The notes under the pieces were generated by a model, which saw only the letters and a program-made list of their open reading frames with translations, was not told where the DNA came from and ran no database searches. Shown here piece by piece: positions 44,581 through 53,183 of a DNA stretch of 64,000 nucleotides (the first letter of the stretch is position 1; every line of letters begins with the position of its first letter). The stretch lies in NCBI GenBank assembly GCA_900548905.1, contig URMK01000007.1:62001-126000 (forward strand), written 5' to 3'. A program made the position numbers and the translations under genes. The stretch is from an uncultured Lachnospiraceae bacterium. Lineage in GTDB: Bacteria; Bacillota; Clostridia; Lachnospirales; Lachnospiraceae.

Positions 44581-46086
44581 ATGGAGAACAAATTGCGGAT
44601 AGGCTGGGCAGCCGTGGATATAACACCGGACAGGCCGGTATATCTGGCGGGCCAGCTGTATGTAAGGGTTAGCAGATATGTACATGATCCCATCACCGCT
44701 TCCGCGCTGGCCCTGGATAACGGCGATCAGCAGGCGGTTTTCGTATCCATGGATACGGTGGCTGTGCCCGACTTCCTCACGGCGGAAATACGGTGCAGGC
44801 TGGCGGAGAGAAAAGGGCCGGATCCCGCCCGGGTCAGCCTGTGTGCCACCCATACCCATACCTCCAGCCGGTTCAGTGTTGTGGGAAATGAAACGCTGGT
44901 CAGGTATATGGGAAGCGATAAGATAGACACACCGGAGGCCCCGGAAAACATCCTGTGCGGCGAAGAAGGCAGACAATATCTGGCGGACAGGATAGAAAGC
45001 CTGATTATGGATGCATGGGAAAACCGCCGGGAAGGAAGTGCCGGCACGGCGGAGGACTATGCCGTGGTGGGCTTTAACCGCCGCCCGGTATTTGGTACCG
45101 GCGATCACGAAAGCGCAAAGATGTACGGGGACTGTTCACAGGCGTCTTTTCTGCGGTTCGAAGGGACCACAGATCCCACGGTGACGGTGCTTTATACCTG
45201 GGATGAAGCCGGGACACTCACCGGGGCAGCCGTTAATATCCCGTGCCCCGCCCAGGTGATGGAGCTGCATTCCTTTCTGTCTGCGGATTATTGGCATTAT
45301 GCCAGAAAGCATATTCGGGAAAGGCTGGGGAATATCCATATCCTGCCCCTGTGCGGAGCGGCCGGCGACCAGAACCCTTTGGATCTGGTGCGTATCAGCA
45401 AGGATAATAATGAGGAGCTTCTGCGCTGGGGAGCCCAGGAGGAGGAGGTTTTCCGGAACTTCGACATGACCGGGACCTGCGAAGCCATTGGGGAACGGAT
45501 TGCCGAAGCCGTCGCCAGAGGATACCGTACGGCCCTGGGAAGAAAATGGAGCCGGCCTGTATTTGCGCACCGCATCGTACAGAAAGAGCTTCCTCTGCGC
45601 ACGGTGAGCGAGGAGGAATACCGGGAAGCGGAAAAGATTATACGTAAGTTCCGGGGCCGTTTTACGCAAGAACACCGGATGGGCATGGCGGATCAGCGAA
45701 AGCTGTACGGGCCGGTTGGAATTGCCGAACGCTATGCCCTGCAGCAGAAAGGGACTTCTTTTCCGGTGGAGCTGCATATACTCCGCCTGCAGGATGCGGT
45801 GTTTGTCACCCATCCCTTTGAGCTTTTTACGGAATATGGACTCCGTATCCGGGCCGGGTGCAGAGCGCGCTGTGTCTTTCATATTCAGCTGTGCAACGGC
45901 TATGCGGATTATCTGCCGACCCGCGCGGCGATATGGGGCGGTTCCTACAGCAGTGAACCGGCATCCACCTACGTGGGGCCAAACGGCGGTGATTTGCTGG
46001 CGGCAGGATTGACAGAAGAAGCAAACCGGCTGTTCGGCATGCATGGCACAGAAAAAGGAGGCGGAAGCAGCGATGATTTTTTTTAG
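44581..46086 (+). CDS. Neutral/alkaline ceramidase-like protein, cytosolic
   Basis: 501 residues. It begins RIGWAAVDITPDRPVYLAGQ, the signature of the neutral ceramidase N-terminal domain, and has SLCATHTHTSSRF, which carries the zinc His pair of that family, plus LCGAAGDQNPLD. True ceramidases are secreted and about 650 residues; this one lacks a signal peptide and the C-terminal immunoglobulin-like domain. In sugar operons such proteins are of unknown function; amide or ester cleavage on a sugar derivative is a plausible inference. The stop overlaps the YjbQ gene by 14 bases. Confidence 0.78.
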   Translation: MENKLRIGWAAVDITPDRPVYLAGQLYVRVSRYVHDPITASALALDNGDQQAVFVSMDTVAVPDFLTAEIRCRLAERKGPDPARVSLCATHTHTSSRFSVVGNETLVRYMGSDKIDTPEAPENILCGEEGRQYLADRIESLIMDAWENRREGSAGTAEDYAVVGFNRRPVFGTGDHESAKMYGDCSQASFLRFEGTTDPTVTVLYTWDEAGTLTGAAVNIPCPAQVMELHSFLSADYWHYARKHIRERLGNIHILPLCGAAGDQNPLDLVRISKDNNEELLRWGAQEEEVFRNFDMTGTCEAIGERIAEAVARGYRTALGRKWSRPVFAHRIVQKELPLRTVSEEEYREAEKIIRKFRGRFTQEHRMGMADQRKLYGPVGIAERYALQQKGTSFPVELHILRLQDAVFVTHPFELFTEYGLRIRAGCRARCVFHIQLCNGYADYLPTRAAIWGGSYSSEPASTYVGPNGGDLLAAGLTEEANRLFGMHGTEKGGGSSDDFF

Positions 46087-46573
46087 GGAAAAAGTAGAAG
46101 TACAATCGCAAGGACAGCACCCAACCTTCCATAATATAACGGATCAGGTAAAAGGGATTGTGGAAAAATCCGGCGTCAGCAACGGTATGGTAACCGTTTA
46201 TTCCCATCACACCACATGCTCTGTCATGGTACAGGAATGTTCCCACGACAGGACGTATTTCGGCTTGGAATATCTCCAGCAGGATCTGTGCGATATCATG
46301 GAACGGCTGGTTCCCACATGCCGGGTGGAAAACCAGTATCTACACCCCGGCCCGAAGCATGTGGAATTCGGGGACAGTGTGGGGGAACCAGGCCCCTGGA
46401 CCAGCCTGAATACGGACGCTCACTTACGTTCCTGTTTTTTCGGCCGTTCGGAGAGTATCGCAATTGAGGATGGGAAGATGGATCTGGGAGAATTCGGCTA
46501 TACCTATTTCATCGACTGGGATCAGGTCCGTGCGCGTAAGCGGGTGGTTCAGGTGATGGTTATGGGAGAGTGA
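46073..46573 (+). CDS. YjbQ-family (UPF0047) protein
   Basis: 166 residues. The family core is present: VYSHHTTCSVMVQE, the His-rich middle (LHPGPKHVEFGD, TDAHLRSCFFGRSESI) and the end DLGEFGYTYFIDWDQVRARKRVVQV, matching the NGKL.LG..Q.IYF.E.DGPR pattern of YjbQ. The E. coli member has weak thiamine-phosphate-synthase activity, but no thiamine gene is near; here it sits between a ceramidase-like and a TIM-like gene with overlapping or touching ends. RBS AAGGAGGCGGAAG. Its likely role is in sugar-phosphate chemistry, by context only. Confidence 0.9.
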   Translation: MIFFREKVEVQSQGQHPTFHNITDQVKGIVEKSGVSNGMVTVYSHHTTCSVMVQECSHDRTYFGLEYLQQDLCDIMERLVPTCRVENQYLHPGPKHVEFGDSVGEPGPWTSLNTDAHLRSCFFGRSESIAIEDGKMDLGEFGYTYFIDWDQVRARKRVVQVMVMGE

Positions 46574-46584
46574 GGGGAGACGGA

Positions 46585-47310
46585 ATGGAACGAAGAAATG
46601 TGCCGGCCCCGCCCTTTTTCGAGATCGGCCCGAAGTCGTATCTCTACGGGGATGACATTTTAGAACTGGCGCTGGCGGCGGACAGGGTCTCTGAAAAATA
46701 CGATGTGGATATTATTTTTACCGCCCCTTATACGGAGATACGCCGGGTGGCGGAAGCCGTAAACAGGCTGTTCGTCTATGCGCCCCATATGGATGTGCTG
46801 GAGCCGGGACGAGGGCTGGCGGAAATCCTTCCCGAAGCGGTGAAAGCCGCCGGTGCGGTGGGGGTCATGCTGAACCACTGTGAAAAGCCGCTGTCCCTGG
46901 GGACGCTGGAAAAATCCATCCGGCGGGCGCATGGAATCGGCCTCGCCGCAATCGTGTGTGCCGATACCATTGCGCAGGCCCGGGCGGCTGCCTGTCTGGG
47001 ACCGGATATCATTGTGGCGGAGCCTGCAGAACTGATAGGCACCGGGCAGGCGGGCAGGCGCTCCCCGGATTATGTCAGGGCTTCCATCGAAGCGGTACAC
47101 GGCATCAATCCTCAGATTCTCGTGCTGCAGGGTGCGGGGATTACAAGCGCAGAGGATGTGTACCCGATCATTTACCATGGGGCACAGGCAACCGGGGCTT
47201 CCAGCAGCATTGCCGGGGCGGAGGACAGGGAAGGCCTGATTGATGAGATGATATGTGCGGTGCGCAGAGCGGCGCAGGACCGGGAGCGTAACCGTTTGGA
47301 CAGGAAGTAA
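46585..47310 (+). CDS. Triosephosphate isomerase-like protein
   Basis: 241 residues of the TIM fold. The pattern is that of TpiA paralogues: the Lys position in EIGPKSYLYG, the electrophile His in MLNHCEKPLS (GHSERR equivalent), the catalytic Glu in IIVAEPAELIGTG, and the phosphate site in QGAGITSAED and GASSSIAGAED. It differs from housekeeping TIM at many sites, so an alternative four-carbon or 3-carbon sugar-phosphate substrate, as for erythrulose-phosphate isomerases, is plausible. RBS GAGGGGAGACGG. Overlaps the start of a long open region that leads to the SIS-GH39 gene. Confidence 0.85.
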   Translation: MERRNVPAPPFFEIGPKSYLYGDDILELALAADRVSEKYDVDIIFTAPYTEIRRVAEAVNRLFVYAPHMDVLEPGRGLAEILPEAVKAAGAVGVMLNHCEKPLSLGTLEKSIRRAHGIGLAAIVCADTIAQARAAACLGPDIIVAEPAELIGTGQAGRRSPDYVRASIEAVHGINPQILVLQGAGITSAEDVYPIIYHGAQATGASSSIAGAEDREGLIDEMICAVRRAAQDRERNRLDRK

Positions 47311-47380
47311 CCTGCTGCCGGAGGGTTTGCCTGCGGATAACAGGAAACAGATATTGAGGGAAAGGGTATGGTCCCGGAGG

Positions 47381-49378
47381 ATGGAAAAAATACGGAAAGA
47401 AACCATGCAGAGGGCCTGGCATACGGAAGCCGGTGCGATTGAAAAAATAGCGTCCTACATGGATTATGAAGAGCTGGATCGGGCGGTCTGCCTTCTGGCC
47501 GGAGCAAAACGGATCGCGGCGGGCGGCTGCGGCCATTCGGGCATCGCCTGCCGGCATCTGGCACATCTTATGTGCTGTATTGACCGCCCGGCGCGTTTCC
47601 TCCCGCCGTCGGAAGGCAATCACGGAGGTATGGGATTCCTGGAGGAAGGAGATGTTCTGGTCCTGGCCTCCCGGGGAGGGAAAACAGACGAACTGCTGCC
47701 GATGCTTACGGCGGCGAAACAGAAAAAGATCCGCATCATCGCGGTGACGGAAAACCCGGATTCCGAACTGGCACGGGGGGCGGAGGTGGTTCTGCCGCTG
47801 CGCATAGACAGGGAAACGGATCGCTTCAACAGCCAGGGAACCACCAGCTTTGTTGTCATGTGCGCTTTGTTTGACGCGCTGCAGGCGGCGGTGATGGAGA
47901 AGAACGGTTACAGGGAAGAGCAGTTCGCTCAAAACCATCCGGGAGGGGCCGTAGGGGAACTTCTGCAAAGGAAAAGGGAGCAGGGGATGGAGTGCACCAT
48001 AGATTTTACAAAAACCTGCGGCAGGATAAAACCCATGCACGGTGTCAACAATGTACCTTTTGTGCCCGGGGATTACGGTGATTCCGGCCTGTTTCAGAAA
48101 ATGTCCGAGGCGGGGATCCCCTTTTCCAGGCTCCATGACACGGGAGGAGACTGGGGCGGCGCCCATTATGTGGATATTGCCAACATTTTCCCGGACTTTG
48201 CTGCGGATCCGGAGGATATTTCCAGCTATGATTTCGCGTTTACCGACAGGCTTATGGAAGAAATCACCGCACATGGGATGGAACCCTTTTACCGGCTGGG
48301 CTGCTCCATTGAAAACCTGCAGCATATCAGGGCCTATCATATTTATCCGCCGGAGGACAACCGGAAATGGGCAAGGATCTGCGAAGGCATCATACGGCAT
48401 TACAATAAGGGCTGGGGAAACGGATATCATATGAACATCCGTTACTGGGAGATCTGGAACGAGCCGGACAACATGCCGGATGCGGAGGATAATCCCATGT
48501 GGAGGGGAACCATGGAGCAGTATTTTGCCCTCTATGAAACCGCATCTACCTATTTGAAGCAGGCATTCCCGGAGATTAAAATAGGAGGTTATTCCAGCTG
48601 CGGTTTTTATGCCTTAAGTGCGGCGGATTATTCCGAGGTCGCCCATTCCTCATCCAGGGTCGGGTATTTTGTCGAATTCTTCCGCCGTTTCCTGGAATAT
48701 ATCACCTCCCCGGCACATGCCTGCCCCCTGGATTTCTTCTCCTTCCACAGCTATGCGGATATTGCGGATAACGTGATGTATGCAGGATATGCCAGGGAAC
48801 AGCTGGACGCCTGCGGGCTGGAGCGGACGGAACTTATTTTTAATGAATGGAATGCCGGTATCTCCCTCCGCGGGACGCCGGAGGACGCGGCCAGGATTGC
48901 GGCGATGATGTGTGCGCTGCAGGATACACCCATCGATGCATGCATGTATTATGACGCATGGGCCGGAAGCAGCTACTGCGGACTGTTCGATCCGGTCGGA
49001 AAGACCGTATATAAGGCCTATTATGCATTTGTCTGTTTCAATGCGCTGTACCGCCTTCAAAACCAGGTGAAGGTGGAAGGCATACCGGACGGGATATACT
49101 GCACGGCGGCGGCAAATGAAGAACAGGGTGCCTTATTGCTGGTCAACCTTACCGGAAAGGAAGTCCCGCTGCATATTACGGTGGAGGGAATTACCGGAGA
49201 AAAAGACGCCGGCCTGTGCGCACAGCTTTACCGGACGGACAGAGAGAATGATTACCGGCAGTCGGTCCTGAACGGCCGGGGGAATTCCTTCCGGACAGAA
49301 GCAAAGCCGGATGCCGTATATTTAGTTACGTTCCCGAAAATGCGGAATCGGACGGAAGCTGCCGATATCCGTGGTTAA
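47381..49378 (+). CDS. Single-frame fusion of a SIS phosphosugar domain and a GH39 glycosidase
   Basis: 665 residues from ATG 47381 (or 658 from 47405, which has GGAAAGAAACC upstream). Residues 1-200 are a SIS domain (RIAAGGCGHSGIACRHLAHL, VLASRGGKTDELL, NHPGGAVGELLQ), as in GutQ/KdsD-type phosphosugar isomerases or GmhA-like proteins. From M203 (ATG 47987, preceded by AAAAGGGAGCAGGGG) the sequence is GH39: HGVNNVPFVPGDYG, acid/base E361 in IWNEPD and nucleophile E489 in LIFNEWNAG, with a C-terminal beta-domain to 665. There is no stop between the parts. The second start with its own ribosome site means that a free GH39 product is also possible. No signal peptide. GH39 includes beta-xylosidases and alpha-iduronidases. 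Confidence 0.85.
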   Translation: MEKIRKETMQRAWHTEAGAIEKIASYMDYEELDRAVCLLAGAKRIAAGGCGHSGIACRHLAHLMCCIDRPARFLPPSEGNHGGMGFLEEGDVLVLASRGGKTDELLPMLTAAKQKKIRIIAVTENPDSELARGAEVVLPLRIDRETDRFNSQGTTSFVVMCALFDALQAAVMEKNGYREEQFAQNHPGGAVGELLQRKREQGMECTIDFTKTCGRIKPMHGVNNVPFVPGDYGDSGLFQKMSEAGIPFSRLHDTGGDWGGAHYVDIANIFPDFAADPEDISSYDFAFTDRLMEEITAHGMEPFYRLGCSIENLQHIRAYHIYPPEDNRKWARICEGIIRHYNKGWGNGYHMNIRYWEIWNEPDNMPDAEDNPMWRGTMEQYFALYETASTYLKQAFPEIKIGGYSSCGFYALSAADYSEVAHSSSRVGYFVEFFRRFLEYITSPAHACPLDFFSFHSYADIADNVMYAGYAREQLDACGLERTELIFNEWNAGISLRGTPEDAARIAAMMCALQDTPIDACMYYDAWAGSSYCGLFDPVGKTVYKAYYAFVCFNALYRLQNQVKVEGIPDGIYCTAAANEEQGALLLVNLTGKEVPLHITVEGITGEKDAGLCAQLYRTDRENDYRQSVLNGRGNSFRTEAKPDAVYLVTFPKMRNRTEAADIRG

Positions 49379-49386
49379 AATAAAGA

Positions 49387-49427
49387 GAAGGAAAATCCTC
49401 TGCCCGCAGAGATTTACATTTTCCTTC
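49387..49427 (+). promoter_or_regulatory. Leader hairpin before the binding-protein gene
   Basis: GAAGGAAAAT (49387-49396) pairs perfectly with ATTTTCCTTC (49418-49427), with an inner CTCTG/CAGAG stem, 20 bases before ATG 49448. It ends near the AAGGAGG ribosome site without covering it; probably an RNA stabiliser for the binding-protein message, or a weak attenuator. Confidence 0.45.
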
Positions 49428-49447
49428 AGAAAACAAGGAGGGTTCCT

Positions 49448-51076
49448 ATGAGAAAGAGATATAACAAAATTCTTGCGGCAGCGCTTGCGCTGGCATTAAC
49501 AGGCTCACTTATCGGGTGTTCCGGCAAAACGGCGGAAACCCAGGCAGATACCGCCCCGTCTGCCGCTTTGCAGCCGGAAGGCACGCAAGAGGCAGGCAGT
49601 GCGGCGGAAACGGCGGCAGAGGCCTCCGGGATAACCTTCCCTCTGGCGGAGCCGGTGACCATGAGCATGTTTGCGGTGTCCGCAGGCTATACGGGGGCAG
49701 AGCTTCCCGACGTGCTGGCGTTCCAGGTGGCGGAAGAGAATACCAATGTCAAATGGGAAGTGACATCCTGCCTCCCTGCGGATCTGGGAGATAAGAGAGG
49801 GCTGCTTCTTTCCTCCGGCGACTACCCGGATGTCCTTTTTAAATCCTTTATTACGCATAATGAAATAGAAAAGTACGGCTTTCAGGGAGTACTGATCCCT
49901 TTGAACGACCTGATTGATCAATATATGCCCAACCTTAAGAAGCTTCTGGACGAAAGAGATGCGTGGCAGTATATCACATCCTCCGACGGGAATATTTATT
50001 CCCTTCCCACTCTCAGCCGCAGAGTGCCTGCAACCATCCTTTTATGGCAGAATATGCGCTGGCTGGAAGCGATAGGCATGGACGAACCTACGAATATGGA
50101 AGAGCTTTACCAGGTTCTGAAAGCCTTTAAGGAGCAGGATCCCAATGGAAACGGGAAAGCGGACGAGATTCCCTTTGAAGCCAACAATTCCGTTCCTCCC
50201 ATCTATCTGTTCCAGTACATGCTGCCCATGGATTATAATACCTTCTGTGCGGTTCAGAACGATGAGATCGTTTATGTGCCGAGGACCGAGACCTACAAAG
50301 AGTTCCTGTCCTATCTGGCTAAGTTCTATGAAGAAGGCCTGCTGGATAAAGACTGTTTTTCCAAGACCATTGACCAGCAGTATGCAGAAGGCCCTTCCGA
50401 TGTGTATGGCTATTTTTACAGCTGGTCGCCAAGTGAAACCGTAGGCTCCGAGTTAAGCCAGGGCTATGACTATATGGTTATGACCCCATGGAACGAGAAC
50501 AGCGTAAGCTCCGACGCGGGTGTGTCGGAAGGCGCCATGGTAATCACGGATAAATGTGAAAATCCTGAAATCGCCGCGGCATGGGCGGATCAGTTCTACA
50601 GTGAGGACGGCGGTATTCTCTCCGTTATGGGTGTGGAAGGAAAGACCTGGCAGTGGAGAGACGACGGGAAATGGGAATATATTGTAGGTACCGAGTACGG
50701 CGAGGACGAATCCACAGTGCGTGACAATACCACACTGCAGGGCTCCGCTTATAATCCCATGGCATGGCCCCAGACCTATTATAACGACGAGTACCGGGAT
50801 GACAGTAATGTATCCGGAAGCTCGGAGGAAAGCAGAATCTCCAGCCTCTGCGCCGAGCCGTTCCCGTCCCTGAAACTGACGGAAGAAGAATCCAAACGGA
50901 TCGTGGAAATAAATACGGATATTTCCGACTATGTTATGGAATATCTGGCAGAGGTTACTACCGGCAAAAAGGATCTGGATGGGACCTGGGATGCATACAT
51001 AAGCCAGCTGGATGCCATGGGCGGTAAGGAATACGCCGACATTTACAACGGCGCTTACCAGAGAACGGAGAAATAA
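49448..51076 (+). CDS. Oligosaccharide-binding lipoprotein, LplA type
   Basis: 542 residues. Signal peptide MRKRYNKILAAALALALTG, lipobox Cys in SLIGCSGKT (about residue 24), an Ala/Glu/Thr linker and the LplA-type binding domain, with QDPNGNGKADEIPFE near residue 235 as in the other LplA protein of this window. RBS ACAAGGAGGGTTCCT. It serves the two permeases downstream and is separated from them by a long hairpin. The ligand is presumably the GH39 substrate. Confidence 0.94.
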   Translation: MRKRYNKILAAALALALTGSLIGCSGKTAETQADTAPSAALQPEGTQEAGSAAETAAEASGITFPLAEPVTMSMFAVSAGYTGAELPDVLAFQVAEENTNVKWEVTSCLPADLGDKRGLLLSSGDYPDVLFKSFITHNEIEKYGFQGVLIPLNDLIDQYMPNLKKLLDERDAWQYITSSDGNIYSLPTLSRRVPATILLWQNMRWLEAIGMDEPTNMEELYQVLKAFKEQDPNGNGKADEIPFEANNSVPPIYLFQYMLPMDYNTFCAVQNDEIVYVPRTETYKEFLSYLAKFYEEGLLDKDCFSKTIDQQYAEGPSDVYGYFYSWSPSETVGSELSQGYDYMVMTPWNENSVSSDAGVSEGAMVITDKCENPEIAAAWADQFYSEDGGILSVMGVEGKTWQWRDDGKWEYIVGTEYGEDESTVRDNTTLQGSAYNPMAWPQTYYNDEYRDDSNVSGSSEESRISSLCAEPFPSLKLTEEESKRIVEINTDISDYVMEYLAEVTTGKKDLDGTWDAYISQLDAMGGKEYADIYNGAYQRTEK

Positions 51077-51087
51077 CTAAGCGGCGG

Positions 51088-51157
51088 ATTCCGGGGGGAG
51101 AGGAAGACAGACTGCCGCACCGGCGGGATACCATAGCCGGTGCGGCAGCCCCGGAAT
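51088..51157 (+). promoter_or_regulatory. Long intercistronic hairpin between binding protein and permeases
   Basis: Outer stem ATTCCGGGG/CCCCGGAAT (51088-51096, 51149-51157) and inner perfect 11-bp stem GCCGCACCGGC/GCCGGTGCGGC (51114-51146). There is no T run, so it should protect the 3' end of the binding-protein message or give partial termination, explaining higher binding-protein than permease expression. Confidence 0.6.
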
Positions 51158-51237
51158 CACGGCAGGACGATTCCCGGATTCGTTACGGACAGCAGCCGGG
51201 TTCATTGATGCGCGTCGTCGCGCGGATGGGAGAAAAC

Positions 51238-52218
51238 ATGCTAAGAGACAGGAAACACAAGGGGGCGGCGGACAACGGCAGGCAGCCGGCCGCAATTCCC
51301 CAAAAAAGCTTCGGCGAACGCCTGCGCAAAGATTTTAAAGCAAACTGGACCTTGTACCTGATGGTGCTGATCCCATTGGCATACCTCATCCTGTTCTGCT
51401 ATATCCCCATGGGAGGAATCCAGCTGGCCTTTAAGGAATACAACGTCAAAAAGGGGATCTGGGGAAGCCCCTGGGTTGGCTTTTATAATTTCCAGCGTTT
51501 TTTCAGAAGCTATAAATTCACCATGCTGTTAAAAAATACCATTCTGATCAATGTTTACAGTCTGGTGGTGGGATTCCCCATCCCCATTATTTTTGCCCTG
51601 CTGCTGAATTACCTGCGGCAGAAACGTTTCAAGAAAACTATACAAATGCTGTCCTATGCCCCCTATTTCATATCTACAGTGGTTATGAGCGGTATGATCA
51701 TTATTTTCCTGGATCCCAATACCGGTGTAATCAACCGTATTCTCCAGTTGCTGGGGATGGAAGCGGTAAACTTTATGGGCGAAGCGAAATACTTCAAGTC
51801 CATCTATGTCTGGAGCAGTGTATGGCAGGGGATGGGCTGGGCCTCCATCATCTACATCGCGGCGCTGTCCGGCGTGGATTACCAGCTTCATGAGGCGGCT
51901 ATTGTGGACGGGGCCACCAAGCTCCAGCGGATCCTCCATGTGGATCTGCCTTCGATCAAACCCACGATCATAATGCTTCTGATCCTGCAGATCGGATCCC
52001 TGATGAGCGTCGGCTTCGAAAAGGTATTCCTGCTTCAGAACCAGCTGAATATGAGCGCCTCCGACGTCCTTTCCACCTATGTGTACCGCGTCGGCCTGGT
52101 GGACAACGATTACGGCTATTCCACGGCGGTGGGGCTTTTCAATTCCCTGATCAATATGTTTTTACTGATTACGGCAAACCGGATAGCCAAACGGACAACG
52201 AACGAAAGCCTGTGGTAG
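51238..52218 (+). CDS. Oligosaccharide ABC permease, LplB type
   Basis: 326 residues. After a polar N-terminal 35 residues come six membrane segments, CYIPMGGIQLAFKEYN, and the EAA loop LHEAAIVDGATKLQRI near 220. ATG 51238 is preceded by GGGAGAAAAC; longer in-frame starts upstream run into the hairpin region. Homologous in layout to the permease at 32303, and so part of a second LplB/YtcP-type importer. Confidence 0.94.
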   Translation: MLRDRKHKGAADNGRQPAAIPQKSFGERLRKDFKANWTLYLMVLIPLAYLILFCYIPMGGIQLAFKEYNVKKGIWGSPWVGFYNFQRFFRSYKFTMLLKNTILINVYSLVVGFPIPIIFALLLNYLRQKRFKKTIQMLSYAPYFISTVVMSGMIIIFLDPNTGVINRILQLLGMEAVNFMGEAKYFKSIYVWSSVWQGMGWASIIYIAALSGVDYQLHEAAIVDGATKLQRILHVDLPSIKPTIIMLLILQIGSLMSVGFEKVFLLQNQLNMSASDVLSTYVYRVGLVDNDYGYSTAVGLFNSLINMFLLITANRIAKRTTNESLW

Positions 52219-52228
52219 GAGGATAGGG

Positions 52229-53113
52229 ATGGATAAGAAAAACAATGCCTTTGATGTCGCAAATCTTTTCATAATGATAGTGCTGTTCCTGGTGTTTGCC
52301 TGGCCGCTGTGGTTTGTGGTCATCGCTTCCTTCAGCAATCCGTCGGAGGTATGGAGGGGGAATGTGATTTTCCTGCCGAAGGGCTTTTCCCTGGATTCCT
52401 ATCAAGAAATATTAAAATACAAGGAAATCTGGATCGGATACCGCAACACCATCTTTTATACGGCGGCAGGTACGGTTATCAATCTGTTTATGACGGTCTG
52501 CATGGCCTATCCCCTTTCCCGCAGAAAGTTTATGCCCAAAAACATCCTGATGGTCATCTGTATGATAACCATGTATTTCAGCGGCGGCCTGATCCCAAGC
52601 TATCTGGTGGTCAAAGGGCTGCACATGGTGGATACGGTCTGGGCCATGATGATTCCGGGCTGCCTGTCCGTCTATAATATGATCATTATGCGCAGCTATT
52701 TCGTAAACAGCATCCCGGAGAGCCTGGAGGAAGCCGCCATATTGGACGGCTCCAATCCCGTCCAGTATCTGGTCAGGGTGGTTCTTCCCCTGTCCAAGCC
52801 GGTCATTGCGGTCATTGCCCTGTACTATATGGTAGGTCACTGGAACGATTTCTTTAATGCGCTGATTTACATAAATGACAAGGATCTGCTGCCTCTCCAG
52901 ACCTTCCTGCGGAATATCCTGGTGACGAATACGGTGGGCAATGTGAGCCAGACACAGAACCTGAATCCCGAGGCGCTGCAGAAAAAAATCTACCTGGCGC
53001 AGACGATCAAGTACAGCGCGATCATCGTTTCCACCCTTCCGGTCCTGTGTATTTATCCTTTTGTGCAGAAATATTTTGTAAAAGGTGTTATGATAGGGGC
53101 TATAAAAGGGTGA
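52229..53113 (+). CDS. Oligosaccharide ABC permease, YtcP type
   Basis: 294 residues with six membrane segments, EAA loop LEEAAILDGSNPVQYL and the C-terminus FVKGVMIGAIKG. It starts 11 bases after the LplB-type stop with TAGGAGGATAGGG upstream. No ATPase gene is nearby. Confidence 0.95.
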   Translation: MDKKNNAFDVANLFIMIVLFLVFAWPLWFVVIASFSNPSEVWRGNVIFLPKGFSLDSYQEILKYKEIWIGYRNTIFYTAAGTVINLFMTVCMAYPLSRRKFMPKNILMVICMITMYFSGGLIPSYLVVKGLHMVDTVWAMMIPGCLSVYNMIIMRSYFVNSIPESLEEAAILDGSNPVQYLVRVVLPLSKPVIAVIALYYMVGHWNDFFNALIYINDKDLLPLQTFLRNILVTNTVGNVSQTQNLNPEALQKKIYLAQTIKYSAIIVSTLPVLCIYPFVQKYFVKGVMIGAIKG

Positions 53114-53183
53114 TCAGGCGGCGGGGCTAAAGTATCCCCGGCAGGGCTGCGGACGGCGGCGGAAAGGACGGTAAAATACGGAA

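Noticed and set aside
46073..46573. Thiamine biosynthesis role for the YjbQ-family gene
   Set aside because: The reported activity of the family is weak and no thiamine gene or TPP riboswitch is nearby; sugar-operon context fits better.
47168..48430. 420-codon open frame on the minus strand
   Set aside because: Antisense to the SIS-GH39 gene and rich in His/Arg/Pro as expected of GC-rich shadows.
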